A stretch of 64,000 nt of DNA from an uncultured Rickettsiales bacterium. GTDB taxonomy: Bacteria > Pseudomonadota > Alphaproteobacteria > Rickettsiales > UBA1997. The notes below the pieces were generated by a model, which had not been told where the DNA came from, searched no databases, and worked only from the letters and a program-made list of their open reading frames with translations. The position numbers and the translations under genes were made by a program. The first letter of the stretch is position 1. The number at the start of each line of letters is the position of its first letter. Shown piece after piece: positions 1 through 10,021 of the stretch. Where the stretch lies: assembly GCA_934747265.1 (NCBI GenBank), contig CAKVGI010000006.1, forward strand, positions 17,753 through 81,752, read 5' to 3'.

Positions 1-331
1 AGACAAAGGCGGTATTGGAAAAATAAATTTTCCATTAGTAGCAGATGTTGGTGGCGAAATAGCCAAAAAATACGATGTTTTAACAGAAGGCAATATAGCT
101 TTAAGAGGCACGTTTTTGATTGATCAAGCTGGCAAAGTTGTACATCAAATTGTTAATGACTTGCCGTTAGGTAGAAATATTGAAGAAGTTATGAGAATAA
201 CTAATGCTTTACTATTTACACAAAAAAATGGTGAAGTTTGTCCCGCTAATTGGCACAAAGGACAAGAAGGAATGAAAGCAAATTCAGAAAGCGTTGTTGA
301 ATATTTAGCAAAATACGGAAACAATCTATAA
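1..331 (+). CDS. 2-Cys peroxiredoxin (AhpC/Prx family), 3' part only
   Basis: The reading frame is open from base 2 at the window edge to a TAA at 329-331, so the gene is cut at its 5' end and only about 109 residues are visible. Peroxiredoxins of this family reduce hydrogen peroxide and organic peroxides in the cytosol. The visible part has the typical C-terminal half: FPLVADVGGEIAKKYDVL, a GTFLID strand, and NDLPLGRNIEEVMR. It also has the resolving cysteine in the motif GEVCPANW, which marks a typical 2-Cys enzyme. The peroxidatic cysteine lies outside the window. The next gene, htpG, is convergent, with an inverted repeat between them. Confidence 0.93.
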   Translation, partial: DKGGIGKINFPLVADVGGEIAKKYDVLTEGNIALRGTFLIDQAGKVVHQIVNDLPLGRNIEEVMRITNALLFTQKNGEVCPANWHKGQEGMKANSESVVEYLAKYGNNL

Positions 332-363
332 ATATAAAATGTAGTATTTAACAAACTACGGAA

Positions 364-425
364 TTAGTGAACAACAATAAATTAGCATATTTAGCAACAG
401 CTCAACTTTATTAATTGTTCACTAA
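364..425. terminator. Long inverted repeat between convergent prx and htpG
   Basis: An 11-base arm, TTAGTGAACAA (364-374), is perfectly complementary to TTGTTCACTAA (415-425). Further partial pairing (CAATAAA with TTTATT) extends into the 40-base loop. It sits between two convergent genes, so it may end transcription from both sides. No run of T follows directly, so intrinsic termination is uncertain. Confidence 0.4.
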
Positions 426-438
426 CTTAGTATAATTT

Positions 439-2364
439 TTACATTAATTTCAATAAAGTATTTAATCTTTTTGCGAACTCACCCGGATTAGCCACCGGCT
501 CACCTTCCAAGATGCAAGCTTCATCAAATAATATTTCAACCAACTCTTTCATTTTTGCGATTTGCTCTGGTTTTGCTATATTTTCTTGAATTTCTTTTAT
601 GATTGGATGTTTTATATTTATTTCTATATTTTTCAACATACCTTTTTGTATCTGATTTTGATCCAACAAATATCTTTCAAGTCTAATATCCATAGCCTTT
701 TTATCCGCAACCAAACATACTGGACTAGATGTTAATTTTTTTGAAATTTTTACATCATTGATTTTATTTTTTAGAGTATCTTTAATAAAGGTTATTAAAC
801 CATCGTATTTACTATTTGTAATATCTTTTGGTAATTTTTTCTCTTCATTTTTTTCATCATCAAACTTTATTTCATCATCACTATTATTTGTATCATTATC
901 CTCGTTTTCATTAAGGTTTTCAATGTCAATATCACCTTTTGTAATTGATTTCAATTCTTTGCCTTTATATTCATTTTGAACTGTTACCCAAAAATTATCA
1001 ACAGTATCAATTAAATAAAGAACTTCAATACCTTTATCTTTAAAACCTTCCATTTGAGGAGAATTTTCAAGAGCTTGAACAGAATCGCCAGTAATATAGA
1101 ATATATTTTCTTGTTTTGGCAACATTCTATCAATATATTCACTTAAAGTTGTTAATTTGTCTGGTGATTTACTTGAATAAAACTTGCATATGCTTAATAT
1201 TTCCGTATTATAAATACTTCCTTCACATAAACCTTCTTTTATAACTGGTCCAAAATTTTCCCAAAATTTTTTGTACTCCTCTGGATCACTATTCATTTTT
1301 TTCTCTAACTCACTCAAAATTCTTTTTGTTAAGGATTTTTTTATTTTTTCAACCAAATTATTATATTGTAAACTTTCTCTATTAATATTTAAAGGTAAAT
1401 CTTCGGAATCGACTATACCTCTTGCAAATCTTAAAAAAGGAGGCAATAATTGTACTGCGTCATCAGTAATAAATACTCTTTTAACATATAACTTAATTCT
1501 AGATTCTCTTTCCGGTAAGTATAAATCCATAGGTTTTCTATCTGGTATAAAAATTAAATTTGTAAATTCAACTATACCTTCTGCTTTATTGTGTAAAATC
1601 AAAAATGGTTCACCAGGCATATGAGAAACATGAGTATAAAATTCTTGATATTGTTCCTTTGTAATTTCATTTTTAGGTCTAGTCCATAAAGCGGAACCCT
1701 TATTCATAACCTTAAAATGACCATCATCCATTTGTAATTCAACCGGAACATTAATATGATCCGAATATAATTTTATTATATTTCCCAAATATATTTTATC
1801 CAAAAAATCATCTTGATCTTTTTTCAAATATAAAATAACCCTTGTACCTCTTGGATATTCCTCGTTTACTTCTTCAACTGTATAGCTTCCATCACCATCA
1901 GAAATCCATTTATTAACTTTTTTCTTGCCAGCTTTTCTTGAAATAACTTCAACTTTATCTGCAATCATAAAGGCAGAATAAAAACCAACACCAAACTGAC
2001 CAATTAATTGCACATTTTTAGCATCATCGTTTCCTAATTTTTTAAGAAAAGTTTCTGTTCCTGATTTTGCTATTGTTCCTAATTGAGAGATTAACTCTGC
2101 CCTGTCCATACCAATACCATTATCAATAATTGAAATTGTTCTCTTTTCTTTATCTATTTCAATTTTAATTTTTAATTCTTTATCGTCGCCCAAAAGACTG
2201 TCATCCTGTATCGCTTTATATCTCAATTTATCACAAGCATCAGATGCATTTGATATAAGTTCTCTAACTGCAACGTCTTTATTTGTATACAATGAATGTA
2301 TCATTAATTTTAAAATTTTTTTTATTTCAACACCAAACTCAAATTTTTCTTTATTTTCTGACAT
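439..2364 (-). CDS. htpG: Molecular chaperone HtpG (bacterial Hsp90)
   Basis: ATP-dependent cytosolic chaperone of 641 residues, close to the usual length of about 620-640. The N-terminal GHKL ATPase domain shows the magnesium-binding Asn in ELISNASDACDKLR (about N39), DNGIGM (81-86) and GQFGVGFYSAF (about 122-132). The middle domain carries NINRESLQYN (about 328-335), which contains the catalytic arginine region. The C-terminal dimerisation domain ends in FAKRLNTLLKLM. A strongly acidic Asp/Glu/Asn-rich insert at about residues 475-510 lies between the middle and C-terminal parts and is longer than in most homologues. The ATG start follows an AT-rich leader with no clear Shine-Dalgarno. It is transcribed alone, divergently from miaB. 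Confidence 0.98.
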   Translation of the reverse strand: MSENKEKFEFGVEIKKILKLMIHSLYTNKDVAVRELISNASDACDKLRYKAIQDDSLLGDDKELKIKIEIDKEKRTISIIDNGIGMDRAELISQLGTIAKSGTETFLKKLGNDDAKNVQLIGQFGVGFYSAFMIADKVEVISRKAGKKKVNKWISDGDGSYTVEEVNEEYPRGTRVILYLKKDQDDFLDKIYLGNIIKLYSDHINVPVELQMDDGHFKVMNKGSALWTRPKNEITKEQYQEFYTHVSHMPGEPFLILHNKAEGIVEFTNLIFIPDRKPMDLYLPERESRIKLYVKRVFITDDAVQLLPPFLRFARGIVDSEDLPLNINRESLQYNNLVEKIKKSLTKRILSELEKKMNSDPEEYKKFWENFGPVIKEGLCEGSIYNTEILSICKFYSSKSPDKLTTLSEYIDRMLPKQENIFYITGDSVQALENSPQMEGFKDKGIEVLYLIDTVDNFWVTVQNEYKGKELKSITKGDIDIENLNENEDNDTNNSDDEIKFDDEKNEEKKLPKDITNSKYDGLITFIKDTLKNKINDVKISKKLTSSPVCLVADKKAMDIRLERYLLDQNQIQKGMLKNIEINIKHPIIKEIQENIAKPEQIAKMKELVEILFDEACILEGEPVANPGEFAKRLNTLLKLM

Positions 2365-2494
2365 TTTAATTGGATTTTTTACACATATTTTATATATAGA
2401 TATTTTTTATAGAAAAACAAGATAACAATATATTTTTCTTGATATTATAATTAAGTTATTTTTAAATTATTTCTAGTAAATTAATTTTAATAAA

Positions 2495-3787
2495 ATGAAA
2501 AAAGTATATTCAAAAAGCTTTGGTTGCCAGATGAATGTTTACGATTCATCTAGAATGGTTGATATAATGAAAAATGAAGGCTATGAAGAAACAGATAAAA
2601 TTGAAGACGCTGATTTAATAATTGTAAATACATGTAGTATCAGAGAAAAAGCAAAAGAAAAACTTTTTTCGGAATTGGGTAGAATGAATTTGATTAGAAA
2701 ACCTAATTCTATTATTGTTGTTGCTGGTTGCGTAGCTCAAAGTGCTAGTGAAGAAATTAAAAAAAGGATGAAGATGGTTGACATTGTTGTAGGACCATCC
2801 AGCTATCATAAATTGCCAGAATTAGTAAAGTCAAATGGTGGTGTTAAACTTGATTTTTTAGCAGAAGAAAAATTCGCAACATTACCGCAAAATAGAGGTG
2901 TAAAAGGTGTTAGTGAAATGATAGCAGTTCAAGAAGGTTGCGATAAATTTTGTTCTTACTGTATTGTTCCATTTACAAGGGGTAGAGAATATTCAAGGGA
3001 TTTTAATCAAATAATAAATGAAGCAAAAGTTTTGAGTGATGAAGGTGTAAAAGAGATTACACTTTTAGGACAAAATGTTGACAATTATCATTTTGATGGA
3101 AAAGATTTAGCTGATTTAATATATGAAGTATCAAAAATTGATGGTATAGAAAGAATTAGATATATGACAAGCTATCCAAGTCAAGTAAATCAAGCTTTAA
3201 TTGATGCACATAGAGATATAGCTAAATTGATGCCGTTTATTCATTTACCTATTCAAAGCGGTTCAAATAAAATATTGAAGGCTATGAATAGGAAATATAC
3301 CGCAGAACAATATTTGGATGTTGTTGACAAATTAAGAAAATCAAGACCAGATATTGCAATATCAAGTGATTTTATAGTTGGTTTTGCTGGTGAAACCGAT
3401 AAAGATTTTGAAGAAACACTTGAAATATGTAAAAAAGTAAACTATGCAACAGCTTTTTCTTTTAAATATAGTATTAGACCCGGTACAGCTGGTGAAAAAA
3501 TGCCAAACCAGATACCAGAAGAAATCAAGGCTCAAAGACTTGATATTTTACAAGATTTATTGGAAAAACAGCAGGCGGACTTTAATAAAAATAAAAACGG
3601 ACAGGAACTTGATGTTTTAGTTGAAAGTCTTTCTGATAGAAATGATGGAACATATTTTGGACGAAGTCCATATTTGCAAACTGTTTTGATAAATACAGAT
3701 AAACAAGATTTAATTGGAAAGATTATTAAGGTAAAAATCAATAAAGCAAATATGAAATTATTAGAAGGAGAACTTATTAAAATATAA
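2495..3787 (+). CDS. miaB: tRNA-2-methylthio-N6-dimethylallyladenosine synthase MiaB
   Basis: Radical-SAM methylthiotransferase of 430 residues that adds a methylthio group to i6A37 of tRNAs reading UNN codons. The N-terminal MTTase domain has the three auxiliary-cluster cysteines C11 (SFGCQMN), C47 (NTCSIRE) and C79 (VAGCVAQ). The radical-SAM motif is C149-x3-C153-x2-C156 (EGCDKFCSYC). The last 60 residues form the TRAM RNA-binding domain. NTCSIREKA favours MiaB over its relatives RimO and MtaB. The gene is divergent from htpG and lies 109 bases before metG in the same direction. Confidence 0.97.
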   Translation: MKKVYSKSFGCQMNVYDSSRMVDIMKNEGYEETDKIEDADLIIVNTCSIREKAKEKLFSELGRMNLIRKPNSIIVVAGCVAQSASEEIKKRMKMVDIVVGPSSYHKLPELVKSNGGVKLDFLAEEKFATLPQNRGVKGVSEMIAVQEGCDKFCSYCIVPFTRGREYSRDFNQIINEAKVLSDEGVKEITLLGQNVDNYHFDGKDLADLIYEVSKIDGIERIRYMTSYPSQVNQALIDAHRDIAKLMPFIHLPIQSGSNKILKAMNRKYTAEQYLDVVDKLRKSRPDIAISSDFIVGFAGETDKDFEETLEICKKVNYATAFSFKYSIRPGTAGEKMPNQIPEEIKAQRLDILQDLLEKQQADFNKNKNGQELDVLVESLSDRNDGTYFGRSPYLQTVLINTDKQDLIGKIIKVKINKANMKLLEGELIKI

Positions 3788-3896
3788 TTAGTTTTATTTT
3801 TTATTTCGCTAATTTCATAATTTGAATAATAAACTTTTTATTGAATTATATTTTTTTATTTATATTCTTATATTAATAAGAAAAATATTTATCATA

Positions 3897-5624
3897 ATGA
3901 AAACTTTTTATATTACAACTCCAATTTATTATGTAAATTCCGATCCACATGTTGGTAGTGCTTATACAACACTTCATGCTGATTTTTTGTCTAAATTTTA
4001 TAAATTAAATGGTTATGATGCTAAATTTTTAACAGGAACCGATGAGCATGGTCAAAAAATTCAACAATCAGCAGAAAAAAATAATGAAGATCCACAACAG
4101 TTTGTTGACAGAATTTCGTCAAAATTCAGAGATTTAATTAATATAATGGATTTTAAACCAGATTACTTTGAGGCGTTAAATGATAATTTTATAAGAACAA
4201 CAATGCCATATCATAAAAAATTTATTCAGAATGTATGGCGAAAAATGGTACAAAATGGATGGATTTACAAAGGTAAATATTCTGGATGGTATTGTGTTAG
4301 TGATGAAGCTTATTATAGTGAAGATGAATTGATAAAAGATGAAAACGGAAAAATGAGAACCGAACTCGGTAAAGAAGCCGAATGGAAAGAGGAAGAAAGC
4401 TATTTTTTTAGATTAAGTGAATTTCAAGATATACTTTTAAAAGTTTATAAAAAGTATCCAAATCTTATACGGCCATATGGCAAAAAAACTGAGGTAATTT
4501 CATTTGTAAGTGGATTAACAATTAAAGATTACGAAAGTGGCAAAATGCCAAAAAAAGATTATTTAAGAGATTTATCAGTTTCAAGAAACACTTTTGAATG
4601 GGGAATAAAAATTGCTTGCGATGAAGATAAAAATAACCTTTTAGACGAGAATGATCAATGGAAAACAAATATTACACAAAAAGAAAAACATATAATTTAT
4701 GTATGGTTTGATGCTTTATTTAACTATATTTCAGCCTTAGGTTGTCCATCTAGTGAAGATTATAAAAAATATTGGATTGATGCAACTAAAAAAATTCATT
4801 TAGTTGGAAAAGATATTTTAAGACCTCATGCTGTTTATTGGCCAGCTTTTCTGATTGCCTTTAATTATACAAGAGAAGAAGTAAAAAATATGGCAGAACT
4901 ACCAGAAAATATTGCAAAAATATTACCAACGAATATTTTTGCACATGGTTGGCTGACAAATGAAGGACTTAAAATCTCTAAATCTTTGGGTAATGCAATT
5001 ATTCCATTAAACGAATTAAATTGGTTAAGTGAGACGTATAAAATAAATTACGAGACGGCAAGAGATTATTTTAAATATTATTTAATTACATTTATTACTT
5101 TTGGTAATGATGGTGATTATTCAAGAGGTAAATTGATAGAAAAAATCAATTCCGACTTAGCAAATAAAGTTGGAAATCTCGCGAAAAGAACGCTTGATAT
5201 GATTTATAAAAATTGTAATTGCGAAATACCAAAAGTTGAAAACTTTGATATAATTTCCAAAAAAATATCAAGTGCTGATTATGAAAAATATATTAACGAT
5301 TTTGATTTTAATAAATATGTTTCTTCTGTCATAGAACTTGCTGAGGATGCAAATAAATATATGGATGAAAAAGCTCCTTGGACATTAAAAAAAGAAGAAA
5401 AATTCACTGAAATGAATGAGGCTTTATACTCCATTATTAATACGGTAAAAAATATTGCTATTTTATTACAACCAGTTTGCCCATATTTATCAAAGAAAAT
5501 ATTAAAGGAAATTGGTATTGATTTTGAGGAAACTGTTCCTTTTAGTGAATTAGATAAAAATATAGAATTTGGTTTAAAAATACAGCAACCAAGCATTATT
5601 ATTCCAAGATTACAGGCAAAATAA
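3897..5624 (+). CDS. metG: Methionyl-tRNA synthetase
   Basis: Class Ia synthetase that charges tRNA-Met. I place the start at the ATG at 3897 (575 residues, MKTFYITTPIYY). An in-frame ATG at 3822 would add a hydrophobic AT-rich leader unlike any MetRS. The HIGH-type signature is HVGS (residues 18-21) and the KMSKS loop is KISKS (about 359-363). The family motif GTDEHGQKIQ is present. The zinc-binding cysteines of the E. coli enzyme are absent, as in the short type. There is no C-terminal tRNA-binding (Trbp111) domain. It starts an operon: tsaD follows after 2 bases. Confidence 0.96.
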   Translation: MKTFYITTPIYYVNSDPHVGSAYTTLHADFLSKFYKLNGYDAKFLTGTDEHGQKIQQSAEKNNEDPQQFVDRISSKFRDLINIMDFKPDYFEALNDNFIRTTMPYHKKFIQNVWRKMVQNGWIYKGKYSGWYCVSDEAYYSEDELIKDENGKMRTELGKEAEWKEEESYFFRLSEFQDILLKVYKKYPNLIRPYGKKTEVISFVSGLTIKDYESGKMPKKDYLRDLSVSRNTFEWGIKIACDEDKNNLLDENDQWKTNITQKEKHIIYVWFDALFNYISALGCPSSEDYKKYWIDATKKIHLVGKDILRPHAVYWPAFLIAFNYTREEVKNMAELPENIAKILPTNIFAHGWLTNEGLKISKSLGNAIIPLNELNWLSETYKINYETARDYFKYYLITFITFGNDGDYSRGKLIEKINSDLANKVGNLAKRTLDMIYKNCNCEIPKVENFDIISKKISSADYEKYINDFDFNKYVSSVIELAEDANKYMDEKAPWTLKKEEKFTEMNEALYSIINTVKNIAILLQPVCPYLSKKILKEIGIDFEETVPFSELDKNIEFGLKIQQPSIIIPRLQAK

Positions 5625-5626
5625 TT

Positions 5627-6697
5627 ATGAAAGTATTAGGGATAGAAAGTAGTTGTGATGAGACGGCGGTTGCAATAGTTGATGAGAATAAAAATATTCT
5701 ATCAAATGTGGTTGTGTCTCAAATTGATATACATAAAGAATTTGGTGGAGTTGTTCCAGAAGTTGCTTCTAGAAATCACTTGGATGTTATAGAAAAGACT
5801 GTTTTAAAAGCATTACAAGATGCAAACAGTAATTTTAATGATATAGATGCGATTTCAGCAACTTGCGGTCCAGGCTTAATGGGGGGGTTAATAGTCGGCG
5901 CATTAACAGCGCAAACTTTATCAAGTGTATTAAATAAACCATTTGTACCAGTAAATCATTTAGAAGGTCATATTTTAACATCAAGACTAACACACGACTT
6001 AGATTTTCCTTTTCTTATATTTTTAATATCAGGAGGACATTCTCAAATATTACTTGCAAAGGATGTCGGAGAATATGAAAAAATTGGTGATACAATAGAT
6101 GATAGTTTAGGCGAATGTTTTGACAAAGTGGCACAGATGCTTGGATTAGAATATCCAGGTGGGCCAAAAATAGAACAATTAGCAAAAGAAGGTGATGAGA
6201 CAAGATTTAAGTTTGTAAAACCGTTAATTGATGCCGTTGGAAAAGGAAGAAGTAAAGAGAATAACTTAAACTTTTCTTTTTCTGGGCTAAAAACCGCTGT
6301 AAGACGAGAAATAGAAAAATTAACATCCGAACCTTATGATTATAGAAATACTTATAAAAAACTAACAAAAAAAGAAAAAATGGATATTTCTGCAAGTTTT
6401 CAAAAAACAATAGTTGATATTTTGAAAGATAGATTCAAAAATACTGTAGAATATTTAGAAAATAAAAATATAAGGTTAAATAAATTAATATTTGCTGGCG
6501 GAGTTTCTGCAAACCAGTATATTAAAAATAATATGATAGATTTTTGTAAAAATTATGAATATAAAATAATAACACCACCTCTAAAATTATGCACGGATAA
6601 TGGCGCAATGATAGCTTGGGCTGGACTTGAAAAATACAGAATAAACAAATATGATAATAGTAAGATTTTATCAATTAAATCAAGATGGGAATTATAG
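5627..6697 (+). CDS. tsaD: tRNA N6-adenosine threonylcarbamoyltransferase TsaD
   Basis: ASKHA-fold enzyme of 356 residues that transfers threonylcarbamoyl from TC-AMP to A37 of ANN-decoding tRNAs, working with TsaB and TsaE. Visible motifs are GIESSCDET at the N terminus, the metal-binding pair H111/H115 in NHLEGH, the ATP loop FLISGGHSQ (about 132-140), SFSGLKTAV, GGVSANQYI and the C-terminal metal Asp in LCTDNGAM (about 323). It begins 2 bases after the metG stop. Its end abuts or overlaps the next gene, which suggests translational coupling. Confidence 0.97.
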   Translation: MKVLGIESSCDETAVAIVDENKNILSNVVVSQIDIHKEFGGVVPEVASRNHLDVIEKTVLKALQDANSNFNDIDAISATCGPGLMGGLIVGALTAQTLSSVLNKPFVPVNHLEGHILTSRLTHDLDFPFLIFLISGGHSQILLAKDVGEYEKIGDTIDDSLGECFDKVAQMLGLEYPGGPKIEQLAKEGDETRFKFVKPLIDAVGKGRSKENNLNFSFSGLKTAVRREIEKLTSEPYDYRNTYKKLTKKEKMDISASFQKTIVDILKDRFKNTVEYLENKNIRLNKLIFAGGVSANQYIKNNMIDFCKNYEYKIITPPLKLCTDNGAMIAWAGLEKYRINKYDNSKILSIKSRWEL

Positions 6698-6708
6698 AAA
6701 ATATACAT

Positions 6709-7326
6709 ATGAAAAAATATGAAGAAATAAAACCTTTATATGATAAGATTTTTAAAGATATAAACGGTTATGGTATTAGTCTATTAGAAAGAGAAAATAA
6801 AAAAGATAATAAAATTTTTAGAGATATTTTGTATGGTGAAGTATCCTTGGAACTCCTTTATGCTCTATATGTTTTACCTCCACTGAGTGATTATATCTCA
6901 GCAAAAAAAATATTTTACGATTTAGGTTCAGGTATTGGAAATGCTGTTATTAGTAGCTATTTAACTGGAAATTTTGATAAATGTGTTGGCGTTGAATTAT
7001 TGGATAGTTTATACGAAACATCAATAGTAGCAAAAAACAGATTATGCAATATAGATAAACAAGCAGAAAATAAAGTTAATTTTATCCATGATAATATTTT
7101 AAATATTGATTTTAGCGATGCGGATCTAATATTATTTTGCTGTCCAACAAAAAATGAAGAAATTAGGAGACAAATTGAACATAAATTTGATAATTTAAAG
7201 AAAGATACAATTATTTTATCATTGATACATAAATTTGATAATTCTGATAGTTTTGAATTATTAAATGCAAAACTGGTAAAAGTGGCTTGGGGAGAAACTC
7301 CGCTATTTATATATATAAAAAAGTGA
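6709..7326 (+). CDS. Class I SAM methyltransferase, Dot1-like
   Basis: Protein of about 205 residues with a Rossmann methyltransferase fold. Motif I is FYDLGSGIGNAVIS, followed by CVGVELLDSLYETS, where the Glu should bind the SAM ribose. Upstream, ILYGEVS resembles the YGE-type D1 loop of the Dot1 histone-lysine methyltransferase family. Bacterial Dot1-like proteins exist but their substrates are mostly unknown, so I do not assign one. An alternative ATG at 6685 overlaps the end of tsaD by 13 bases. I prefer 6709, which starts 11 bases after the tsaD stop. xerC follows after 3 bases, so it belongs to the metG-tsaD operon. Confidence 0.75.
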   Translation: MKKYEEIKPLYDKIFKDINGYGISLLERENKKDNKIFRDILYGEVSLELLYALYVLPPLSDYISAKKIFYDLGSGIGNAVISSYLTGNFDKCVGVELLDSLYETSIVAKNRLCNIDKQAENKVNFIHDNILNIDFSDADLILFCCPTKNEEIRRQIEHKFDNLKKDTIILSLIHKFDNSDSFELLNAKLVKVAWGETPLFIYIKK

Positions 7327-7329
7327 AAT

Positions 7330-8235
7330 ATGCAAAATTTAATTAGTGATTTTTTATTATATTTAAGCGTAGAAAAAGGAGACTCAAAAAATACAATAAT
7401 CTCTTATAGAAACGATTTAAGCGATTTTTTATTTTTTGTTGAAAATAAGCTAAAAATTGAACCAACGCTAGAAAATCTAGCTAAATTAAAACATAGCGAT
7501 TTTAGATCTTGGTTAAGTTATAAAAAAGCAAAAAATTACGAAAATTCCTCAATGTCAAGAGAATTATCGGCCGTAAAAAGCTTTTATAAATATTTATCTA
7601 AGGTAAAAAAGAAAAACAATACAATTATTGGTATTATGAAAAATCCAAAGGTAAAAAAATCAATTCCTCGCGCAATAGATAAAGTGAATATAGATAAAAT
7701 AATGGATTGTATTTATGATATGCATAAAGATAATTGGCAAGCCGAAAGAGACATAGCGATTTGTACCTTAATATACGGGTGTGGTCTTAGAATTTCGGAA
7801 GCTTTTAATTTAACTAGAAGGCAATTTTTTCAAAATAAAGATTCCATAACAATAATTGGTAAAGGAAATAAAATGAGAAATTTACCATTATTGCCAATTA
7901 TTATCAATCGTGTAAATATTTACATAAAGGATTGTCCTTATACAATTATGCCAGATGACTATTTATTTAAATCTGCAAGAGGATTGAAATATTCAACTAC
8001 ATTATTTCAAAAATTAATACAAAATATAAGAACAATGCTTGATTTATCTAACGAAATTACACCACATGCTTTAAGGCATTCATTTGCAACACATCTCTTA
8101 GAAAACGGTGCTGATTTAAGAAGTATACAAGAATTATTAGGACATAAAAGTCTATCAACAACGCAAATATACACAAAAATTGATAAGAATAGATTGTTAA
8201 AAGATTACAACAAATTCCATCCAAGAAATAATTGA
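7330..8235 (+). CDS. xerC: Tyrosine recombinase XerC/XerD
   Basis: Site-specific recombinase of 301 residues, the usual Xer length, that resolves chromosome dimers at dif together with a partner and FtsK (also in this window at 14543). An N-terminal SAM-like core-binding domain (about 1-100) precedes the catalytic domain. Catalytic residues can be read: Arg in YGCGLRISEA, Lys in IIGKGNKMR, His/Arg in HALRHSFATH, His in LLGHKSLS and the nucleophile Tyr in TTQIYTKID. The SIQELLGH stretch is closer to XerC than to XerD, but the choice is not certain. It is the last gene of the metG operon and converges on recN. Confidence 0.9.
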   Translation: MQNLISDFLLYLSVEKGDSKNTIISYRNDLSDFLFFVENKLKIEPTLENLAKLKHSDFRSWLSYKKAKNYENSSMSRELSAVKSFYKYLSKVKKKNNTIIGIMKNPKVKKSIPRAIDKVNIDKIMDCIYDMHKDNWQAERDIAICTLIYGCGLRISEAFNLTRRQFFQNKDSITIIGKGNKMRNLPLLPIIINRVNIYIKDCPYTIMPDDYLFKSARGLKYSTTLFQKLIQNIRTMLDLSNEITPHALRHSFATHLLENGADLRSIQELLGHKSLSTTQIYTKIDKNRLLKDYNKFHPRNN

Positions 8236-8268
8236 TAATTTTAAAAAAATTATACCTTATATCTTTAA

Positions 8269-9957
8269 TTAATATGATGATGTCAGCATTTTTTCTGCAA
8301 CTTTTAGGGCATCATCAGTAATTATCTCACCAGAAAACATTCTTGCGATTTCATTAATTCTGTTTTTATCAGTCAATACTTCAACTAATGTATTTGTTTT
8401 ACTGTCTTTTTGCTCTTTTCTTACTTTTAAATGATAATTACCTTTCGATGCAACTTGTGCATGATGAGTCACAACTAAAACCTGTAATGATTGTCCAAGC
8501 TTCTTTAATCTTTCACCAACAGCTTCCGCAACAGCGCCGCTTATTCCAGTATCTATTTCATCAAAAATCATTGTTGGAACTGAATTGACTTTCGATAAAA
8601 CAACTTTTAAAGCAAGCATAAATCTTGACAATTCACCGCCAGAAGCTATTTTTGACAATTCATTCATAGGCATTCCGGGGTTTGTAGTTGCAATAAATCT
8701 CACTCCATCAATTCCATATTTATTCCAATTATTTTCATCTAATTCTTTAAATTCAACATCAAAAACGGTTTTTTCCATTTTTAAAGGAATTAATTCATTA
8801 ATCAATTCTTTTGATAACTTTTTAGCCGTCTCTTTTCTTAATTCACTTAGTTCTTTTGCTTTTGATAAAAAATTATTTTTTAATTCTCTGACTTCTTTTT
8901 CTAAATCTCCAATAATAACCTCTTGATTCTCCAAATTAGATAATTTCTCGTCTAGTTCAACTTTTAAATCCAATATTAGATCTGGTTGAATATTTAATTT
9001 TCTAGCTAAACCTCTTATAGCAAATAATCTTTCCTCAACAGATTCAAGCGTATTATTATCAAACCCAAGATTATTATAAATTTCATCAATTTTTGATAAT
9101 GCTTCATTAATATTAATACTTGCTTGTTCTAGATTTTCTATAATATCCTCAAAAGCATTTTTTCCATTTTCAAGCAAATTTTCACCAAGTGCTACGCCTC
9201 TTGATATTGTGTGTTGAGCGGATGAAATTCCTTTTTCTATATTATATTGCCCATCAAGGCTTTCTTTAATATCATTTAATAAATTAAGAACTTTTTCCTT
9301 GTTCATCATTAATATTCTTTTTTCTGTCAGTTCTTGTTCTTCATTTGCATGCAAATTTAAAGATTCAATTTCGTTTATTATATGCTTTAAATAATCTTGT
9401 TCTTTTTCTATATTGTCTTTTTGTTCTAATAAATCTTTCAATTTATTTTCAGACGTCTTCATTTTCTCAAAAATCTCAGAAACGACACTTCTTTTTTGTA
9501 TTAAATTGCCAAAATTATCAAGTATTTCTCTATGATTTGAAGAATTTAATAAGCCTATCTGTTCATTTTGTCCATGTATTTCAATCAATGTTTCACCAAA
9601 ATGTTGTAAAAAATTCTGTGTTACTTGAACATCGTCAATAAAAGCTTTGCTCCTTCCATCACTATACAAAATCCTTCTAATTATTATCTCATCATCAAAT
9701 TCAATATCCATTTCTTTTAATAAATTTTTGCAAGCTTTGTTATTTTTTATATTAAATGTAGCTACAACAGAGCCAGAGTTTTCGCCATTTCTTAATAATC
9801 TACTATTTGACCTATAACCAATAGCTAAACCGAGAGCATCCAATAAAATTGATTTTCCAGAACCAGTTTCACCAGTTAAAACACACAACCCATTACTTAA
9901 TTGAACATTAAGTTTATCTATTAAAACAATGTTATTTATACTTAAATTTTCTAACAA
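8269..9957 (-). CDS. recN: DNA repair protein RecN
   Basis: SMC-like ATPase of 562 residues for double-strand break repair. Walker A is GETGSGKS (29-36). Two long coiled-coil arms occupy about 150-370. The signature motif is SGGELSRFMLALK and Walker B is TMIFDEIDTGISG, followed by VVTHHAQVAS. The start is TTG at 9957: the next residues, LENLSINNIVLID, match the conserved RecN N terminus and no ATG precedes Walker A. It is transcribed alone, convergent with xerC. Confidence 0.96.
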   Translation of the reverse strand: MLENLSINNIVLIDKLNVQLSNGLCVLTGETGSGKSILLDALGLAIGYRSNSRLLRNGENSGSVVATFNIKNNKACKNLLKEMDIEFDDEIIIRRILYSDGRSKAFIDDVQVTQNFLQHFGETLIEIHGQNEQIGLLNSSNHREILDNFGNLIQKRSVVSEIFEKMKTSENKLKDLLEQKDNIEKEQDYLKHIINEIESLNLHANEEQELTEKRILMMNKEKVLNLLNDIKESLDGQYNIEKGISSAQHTISRGVALGENLLENGKNAFEDIIENLEQASININEALSKIDEIYNNLGFDNNTLESVEERLFAIRGLARKLNIQPDLILDLKVELDEKLSNLENQEVIIGDLEKEVRELKNNFLSKAKELSELRKETAKKLSKELINELIPLKMEKTVFDVEFKELDENNWNKYGIDGVRFIATTNPGMPMNELSKIASGGELSRFMLALKVVLSKVNSVPTMIFDEIDTGISGAVAEAVGERLKKLGQSLQVLVVTHHAQVASKGNYHLKVRKEQKDSKTNTLVEVLTDKNRINEIARMFSGEIITDDALKVAEKMLTSSY

Positions 9958-10021
9958 AATAATAAAAATTAATGAACTAACTAATAAAATATAATTTAAT
10001 TTTATTTTTACAATATTTTCT

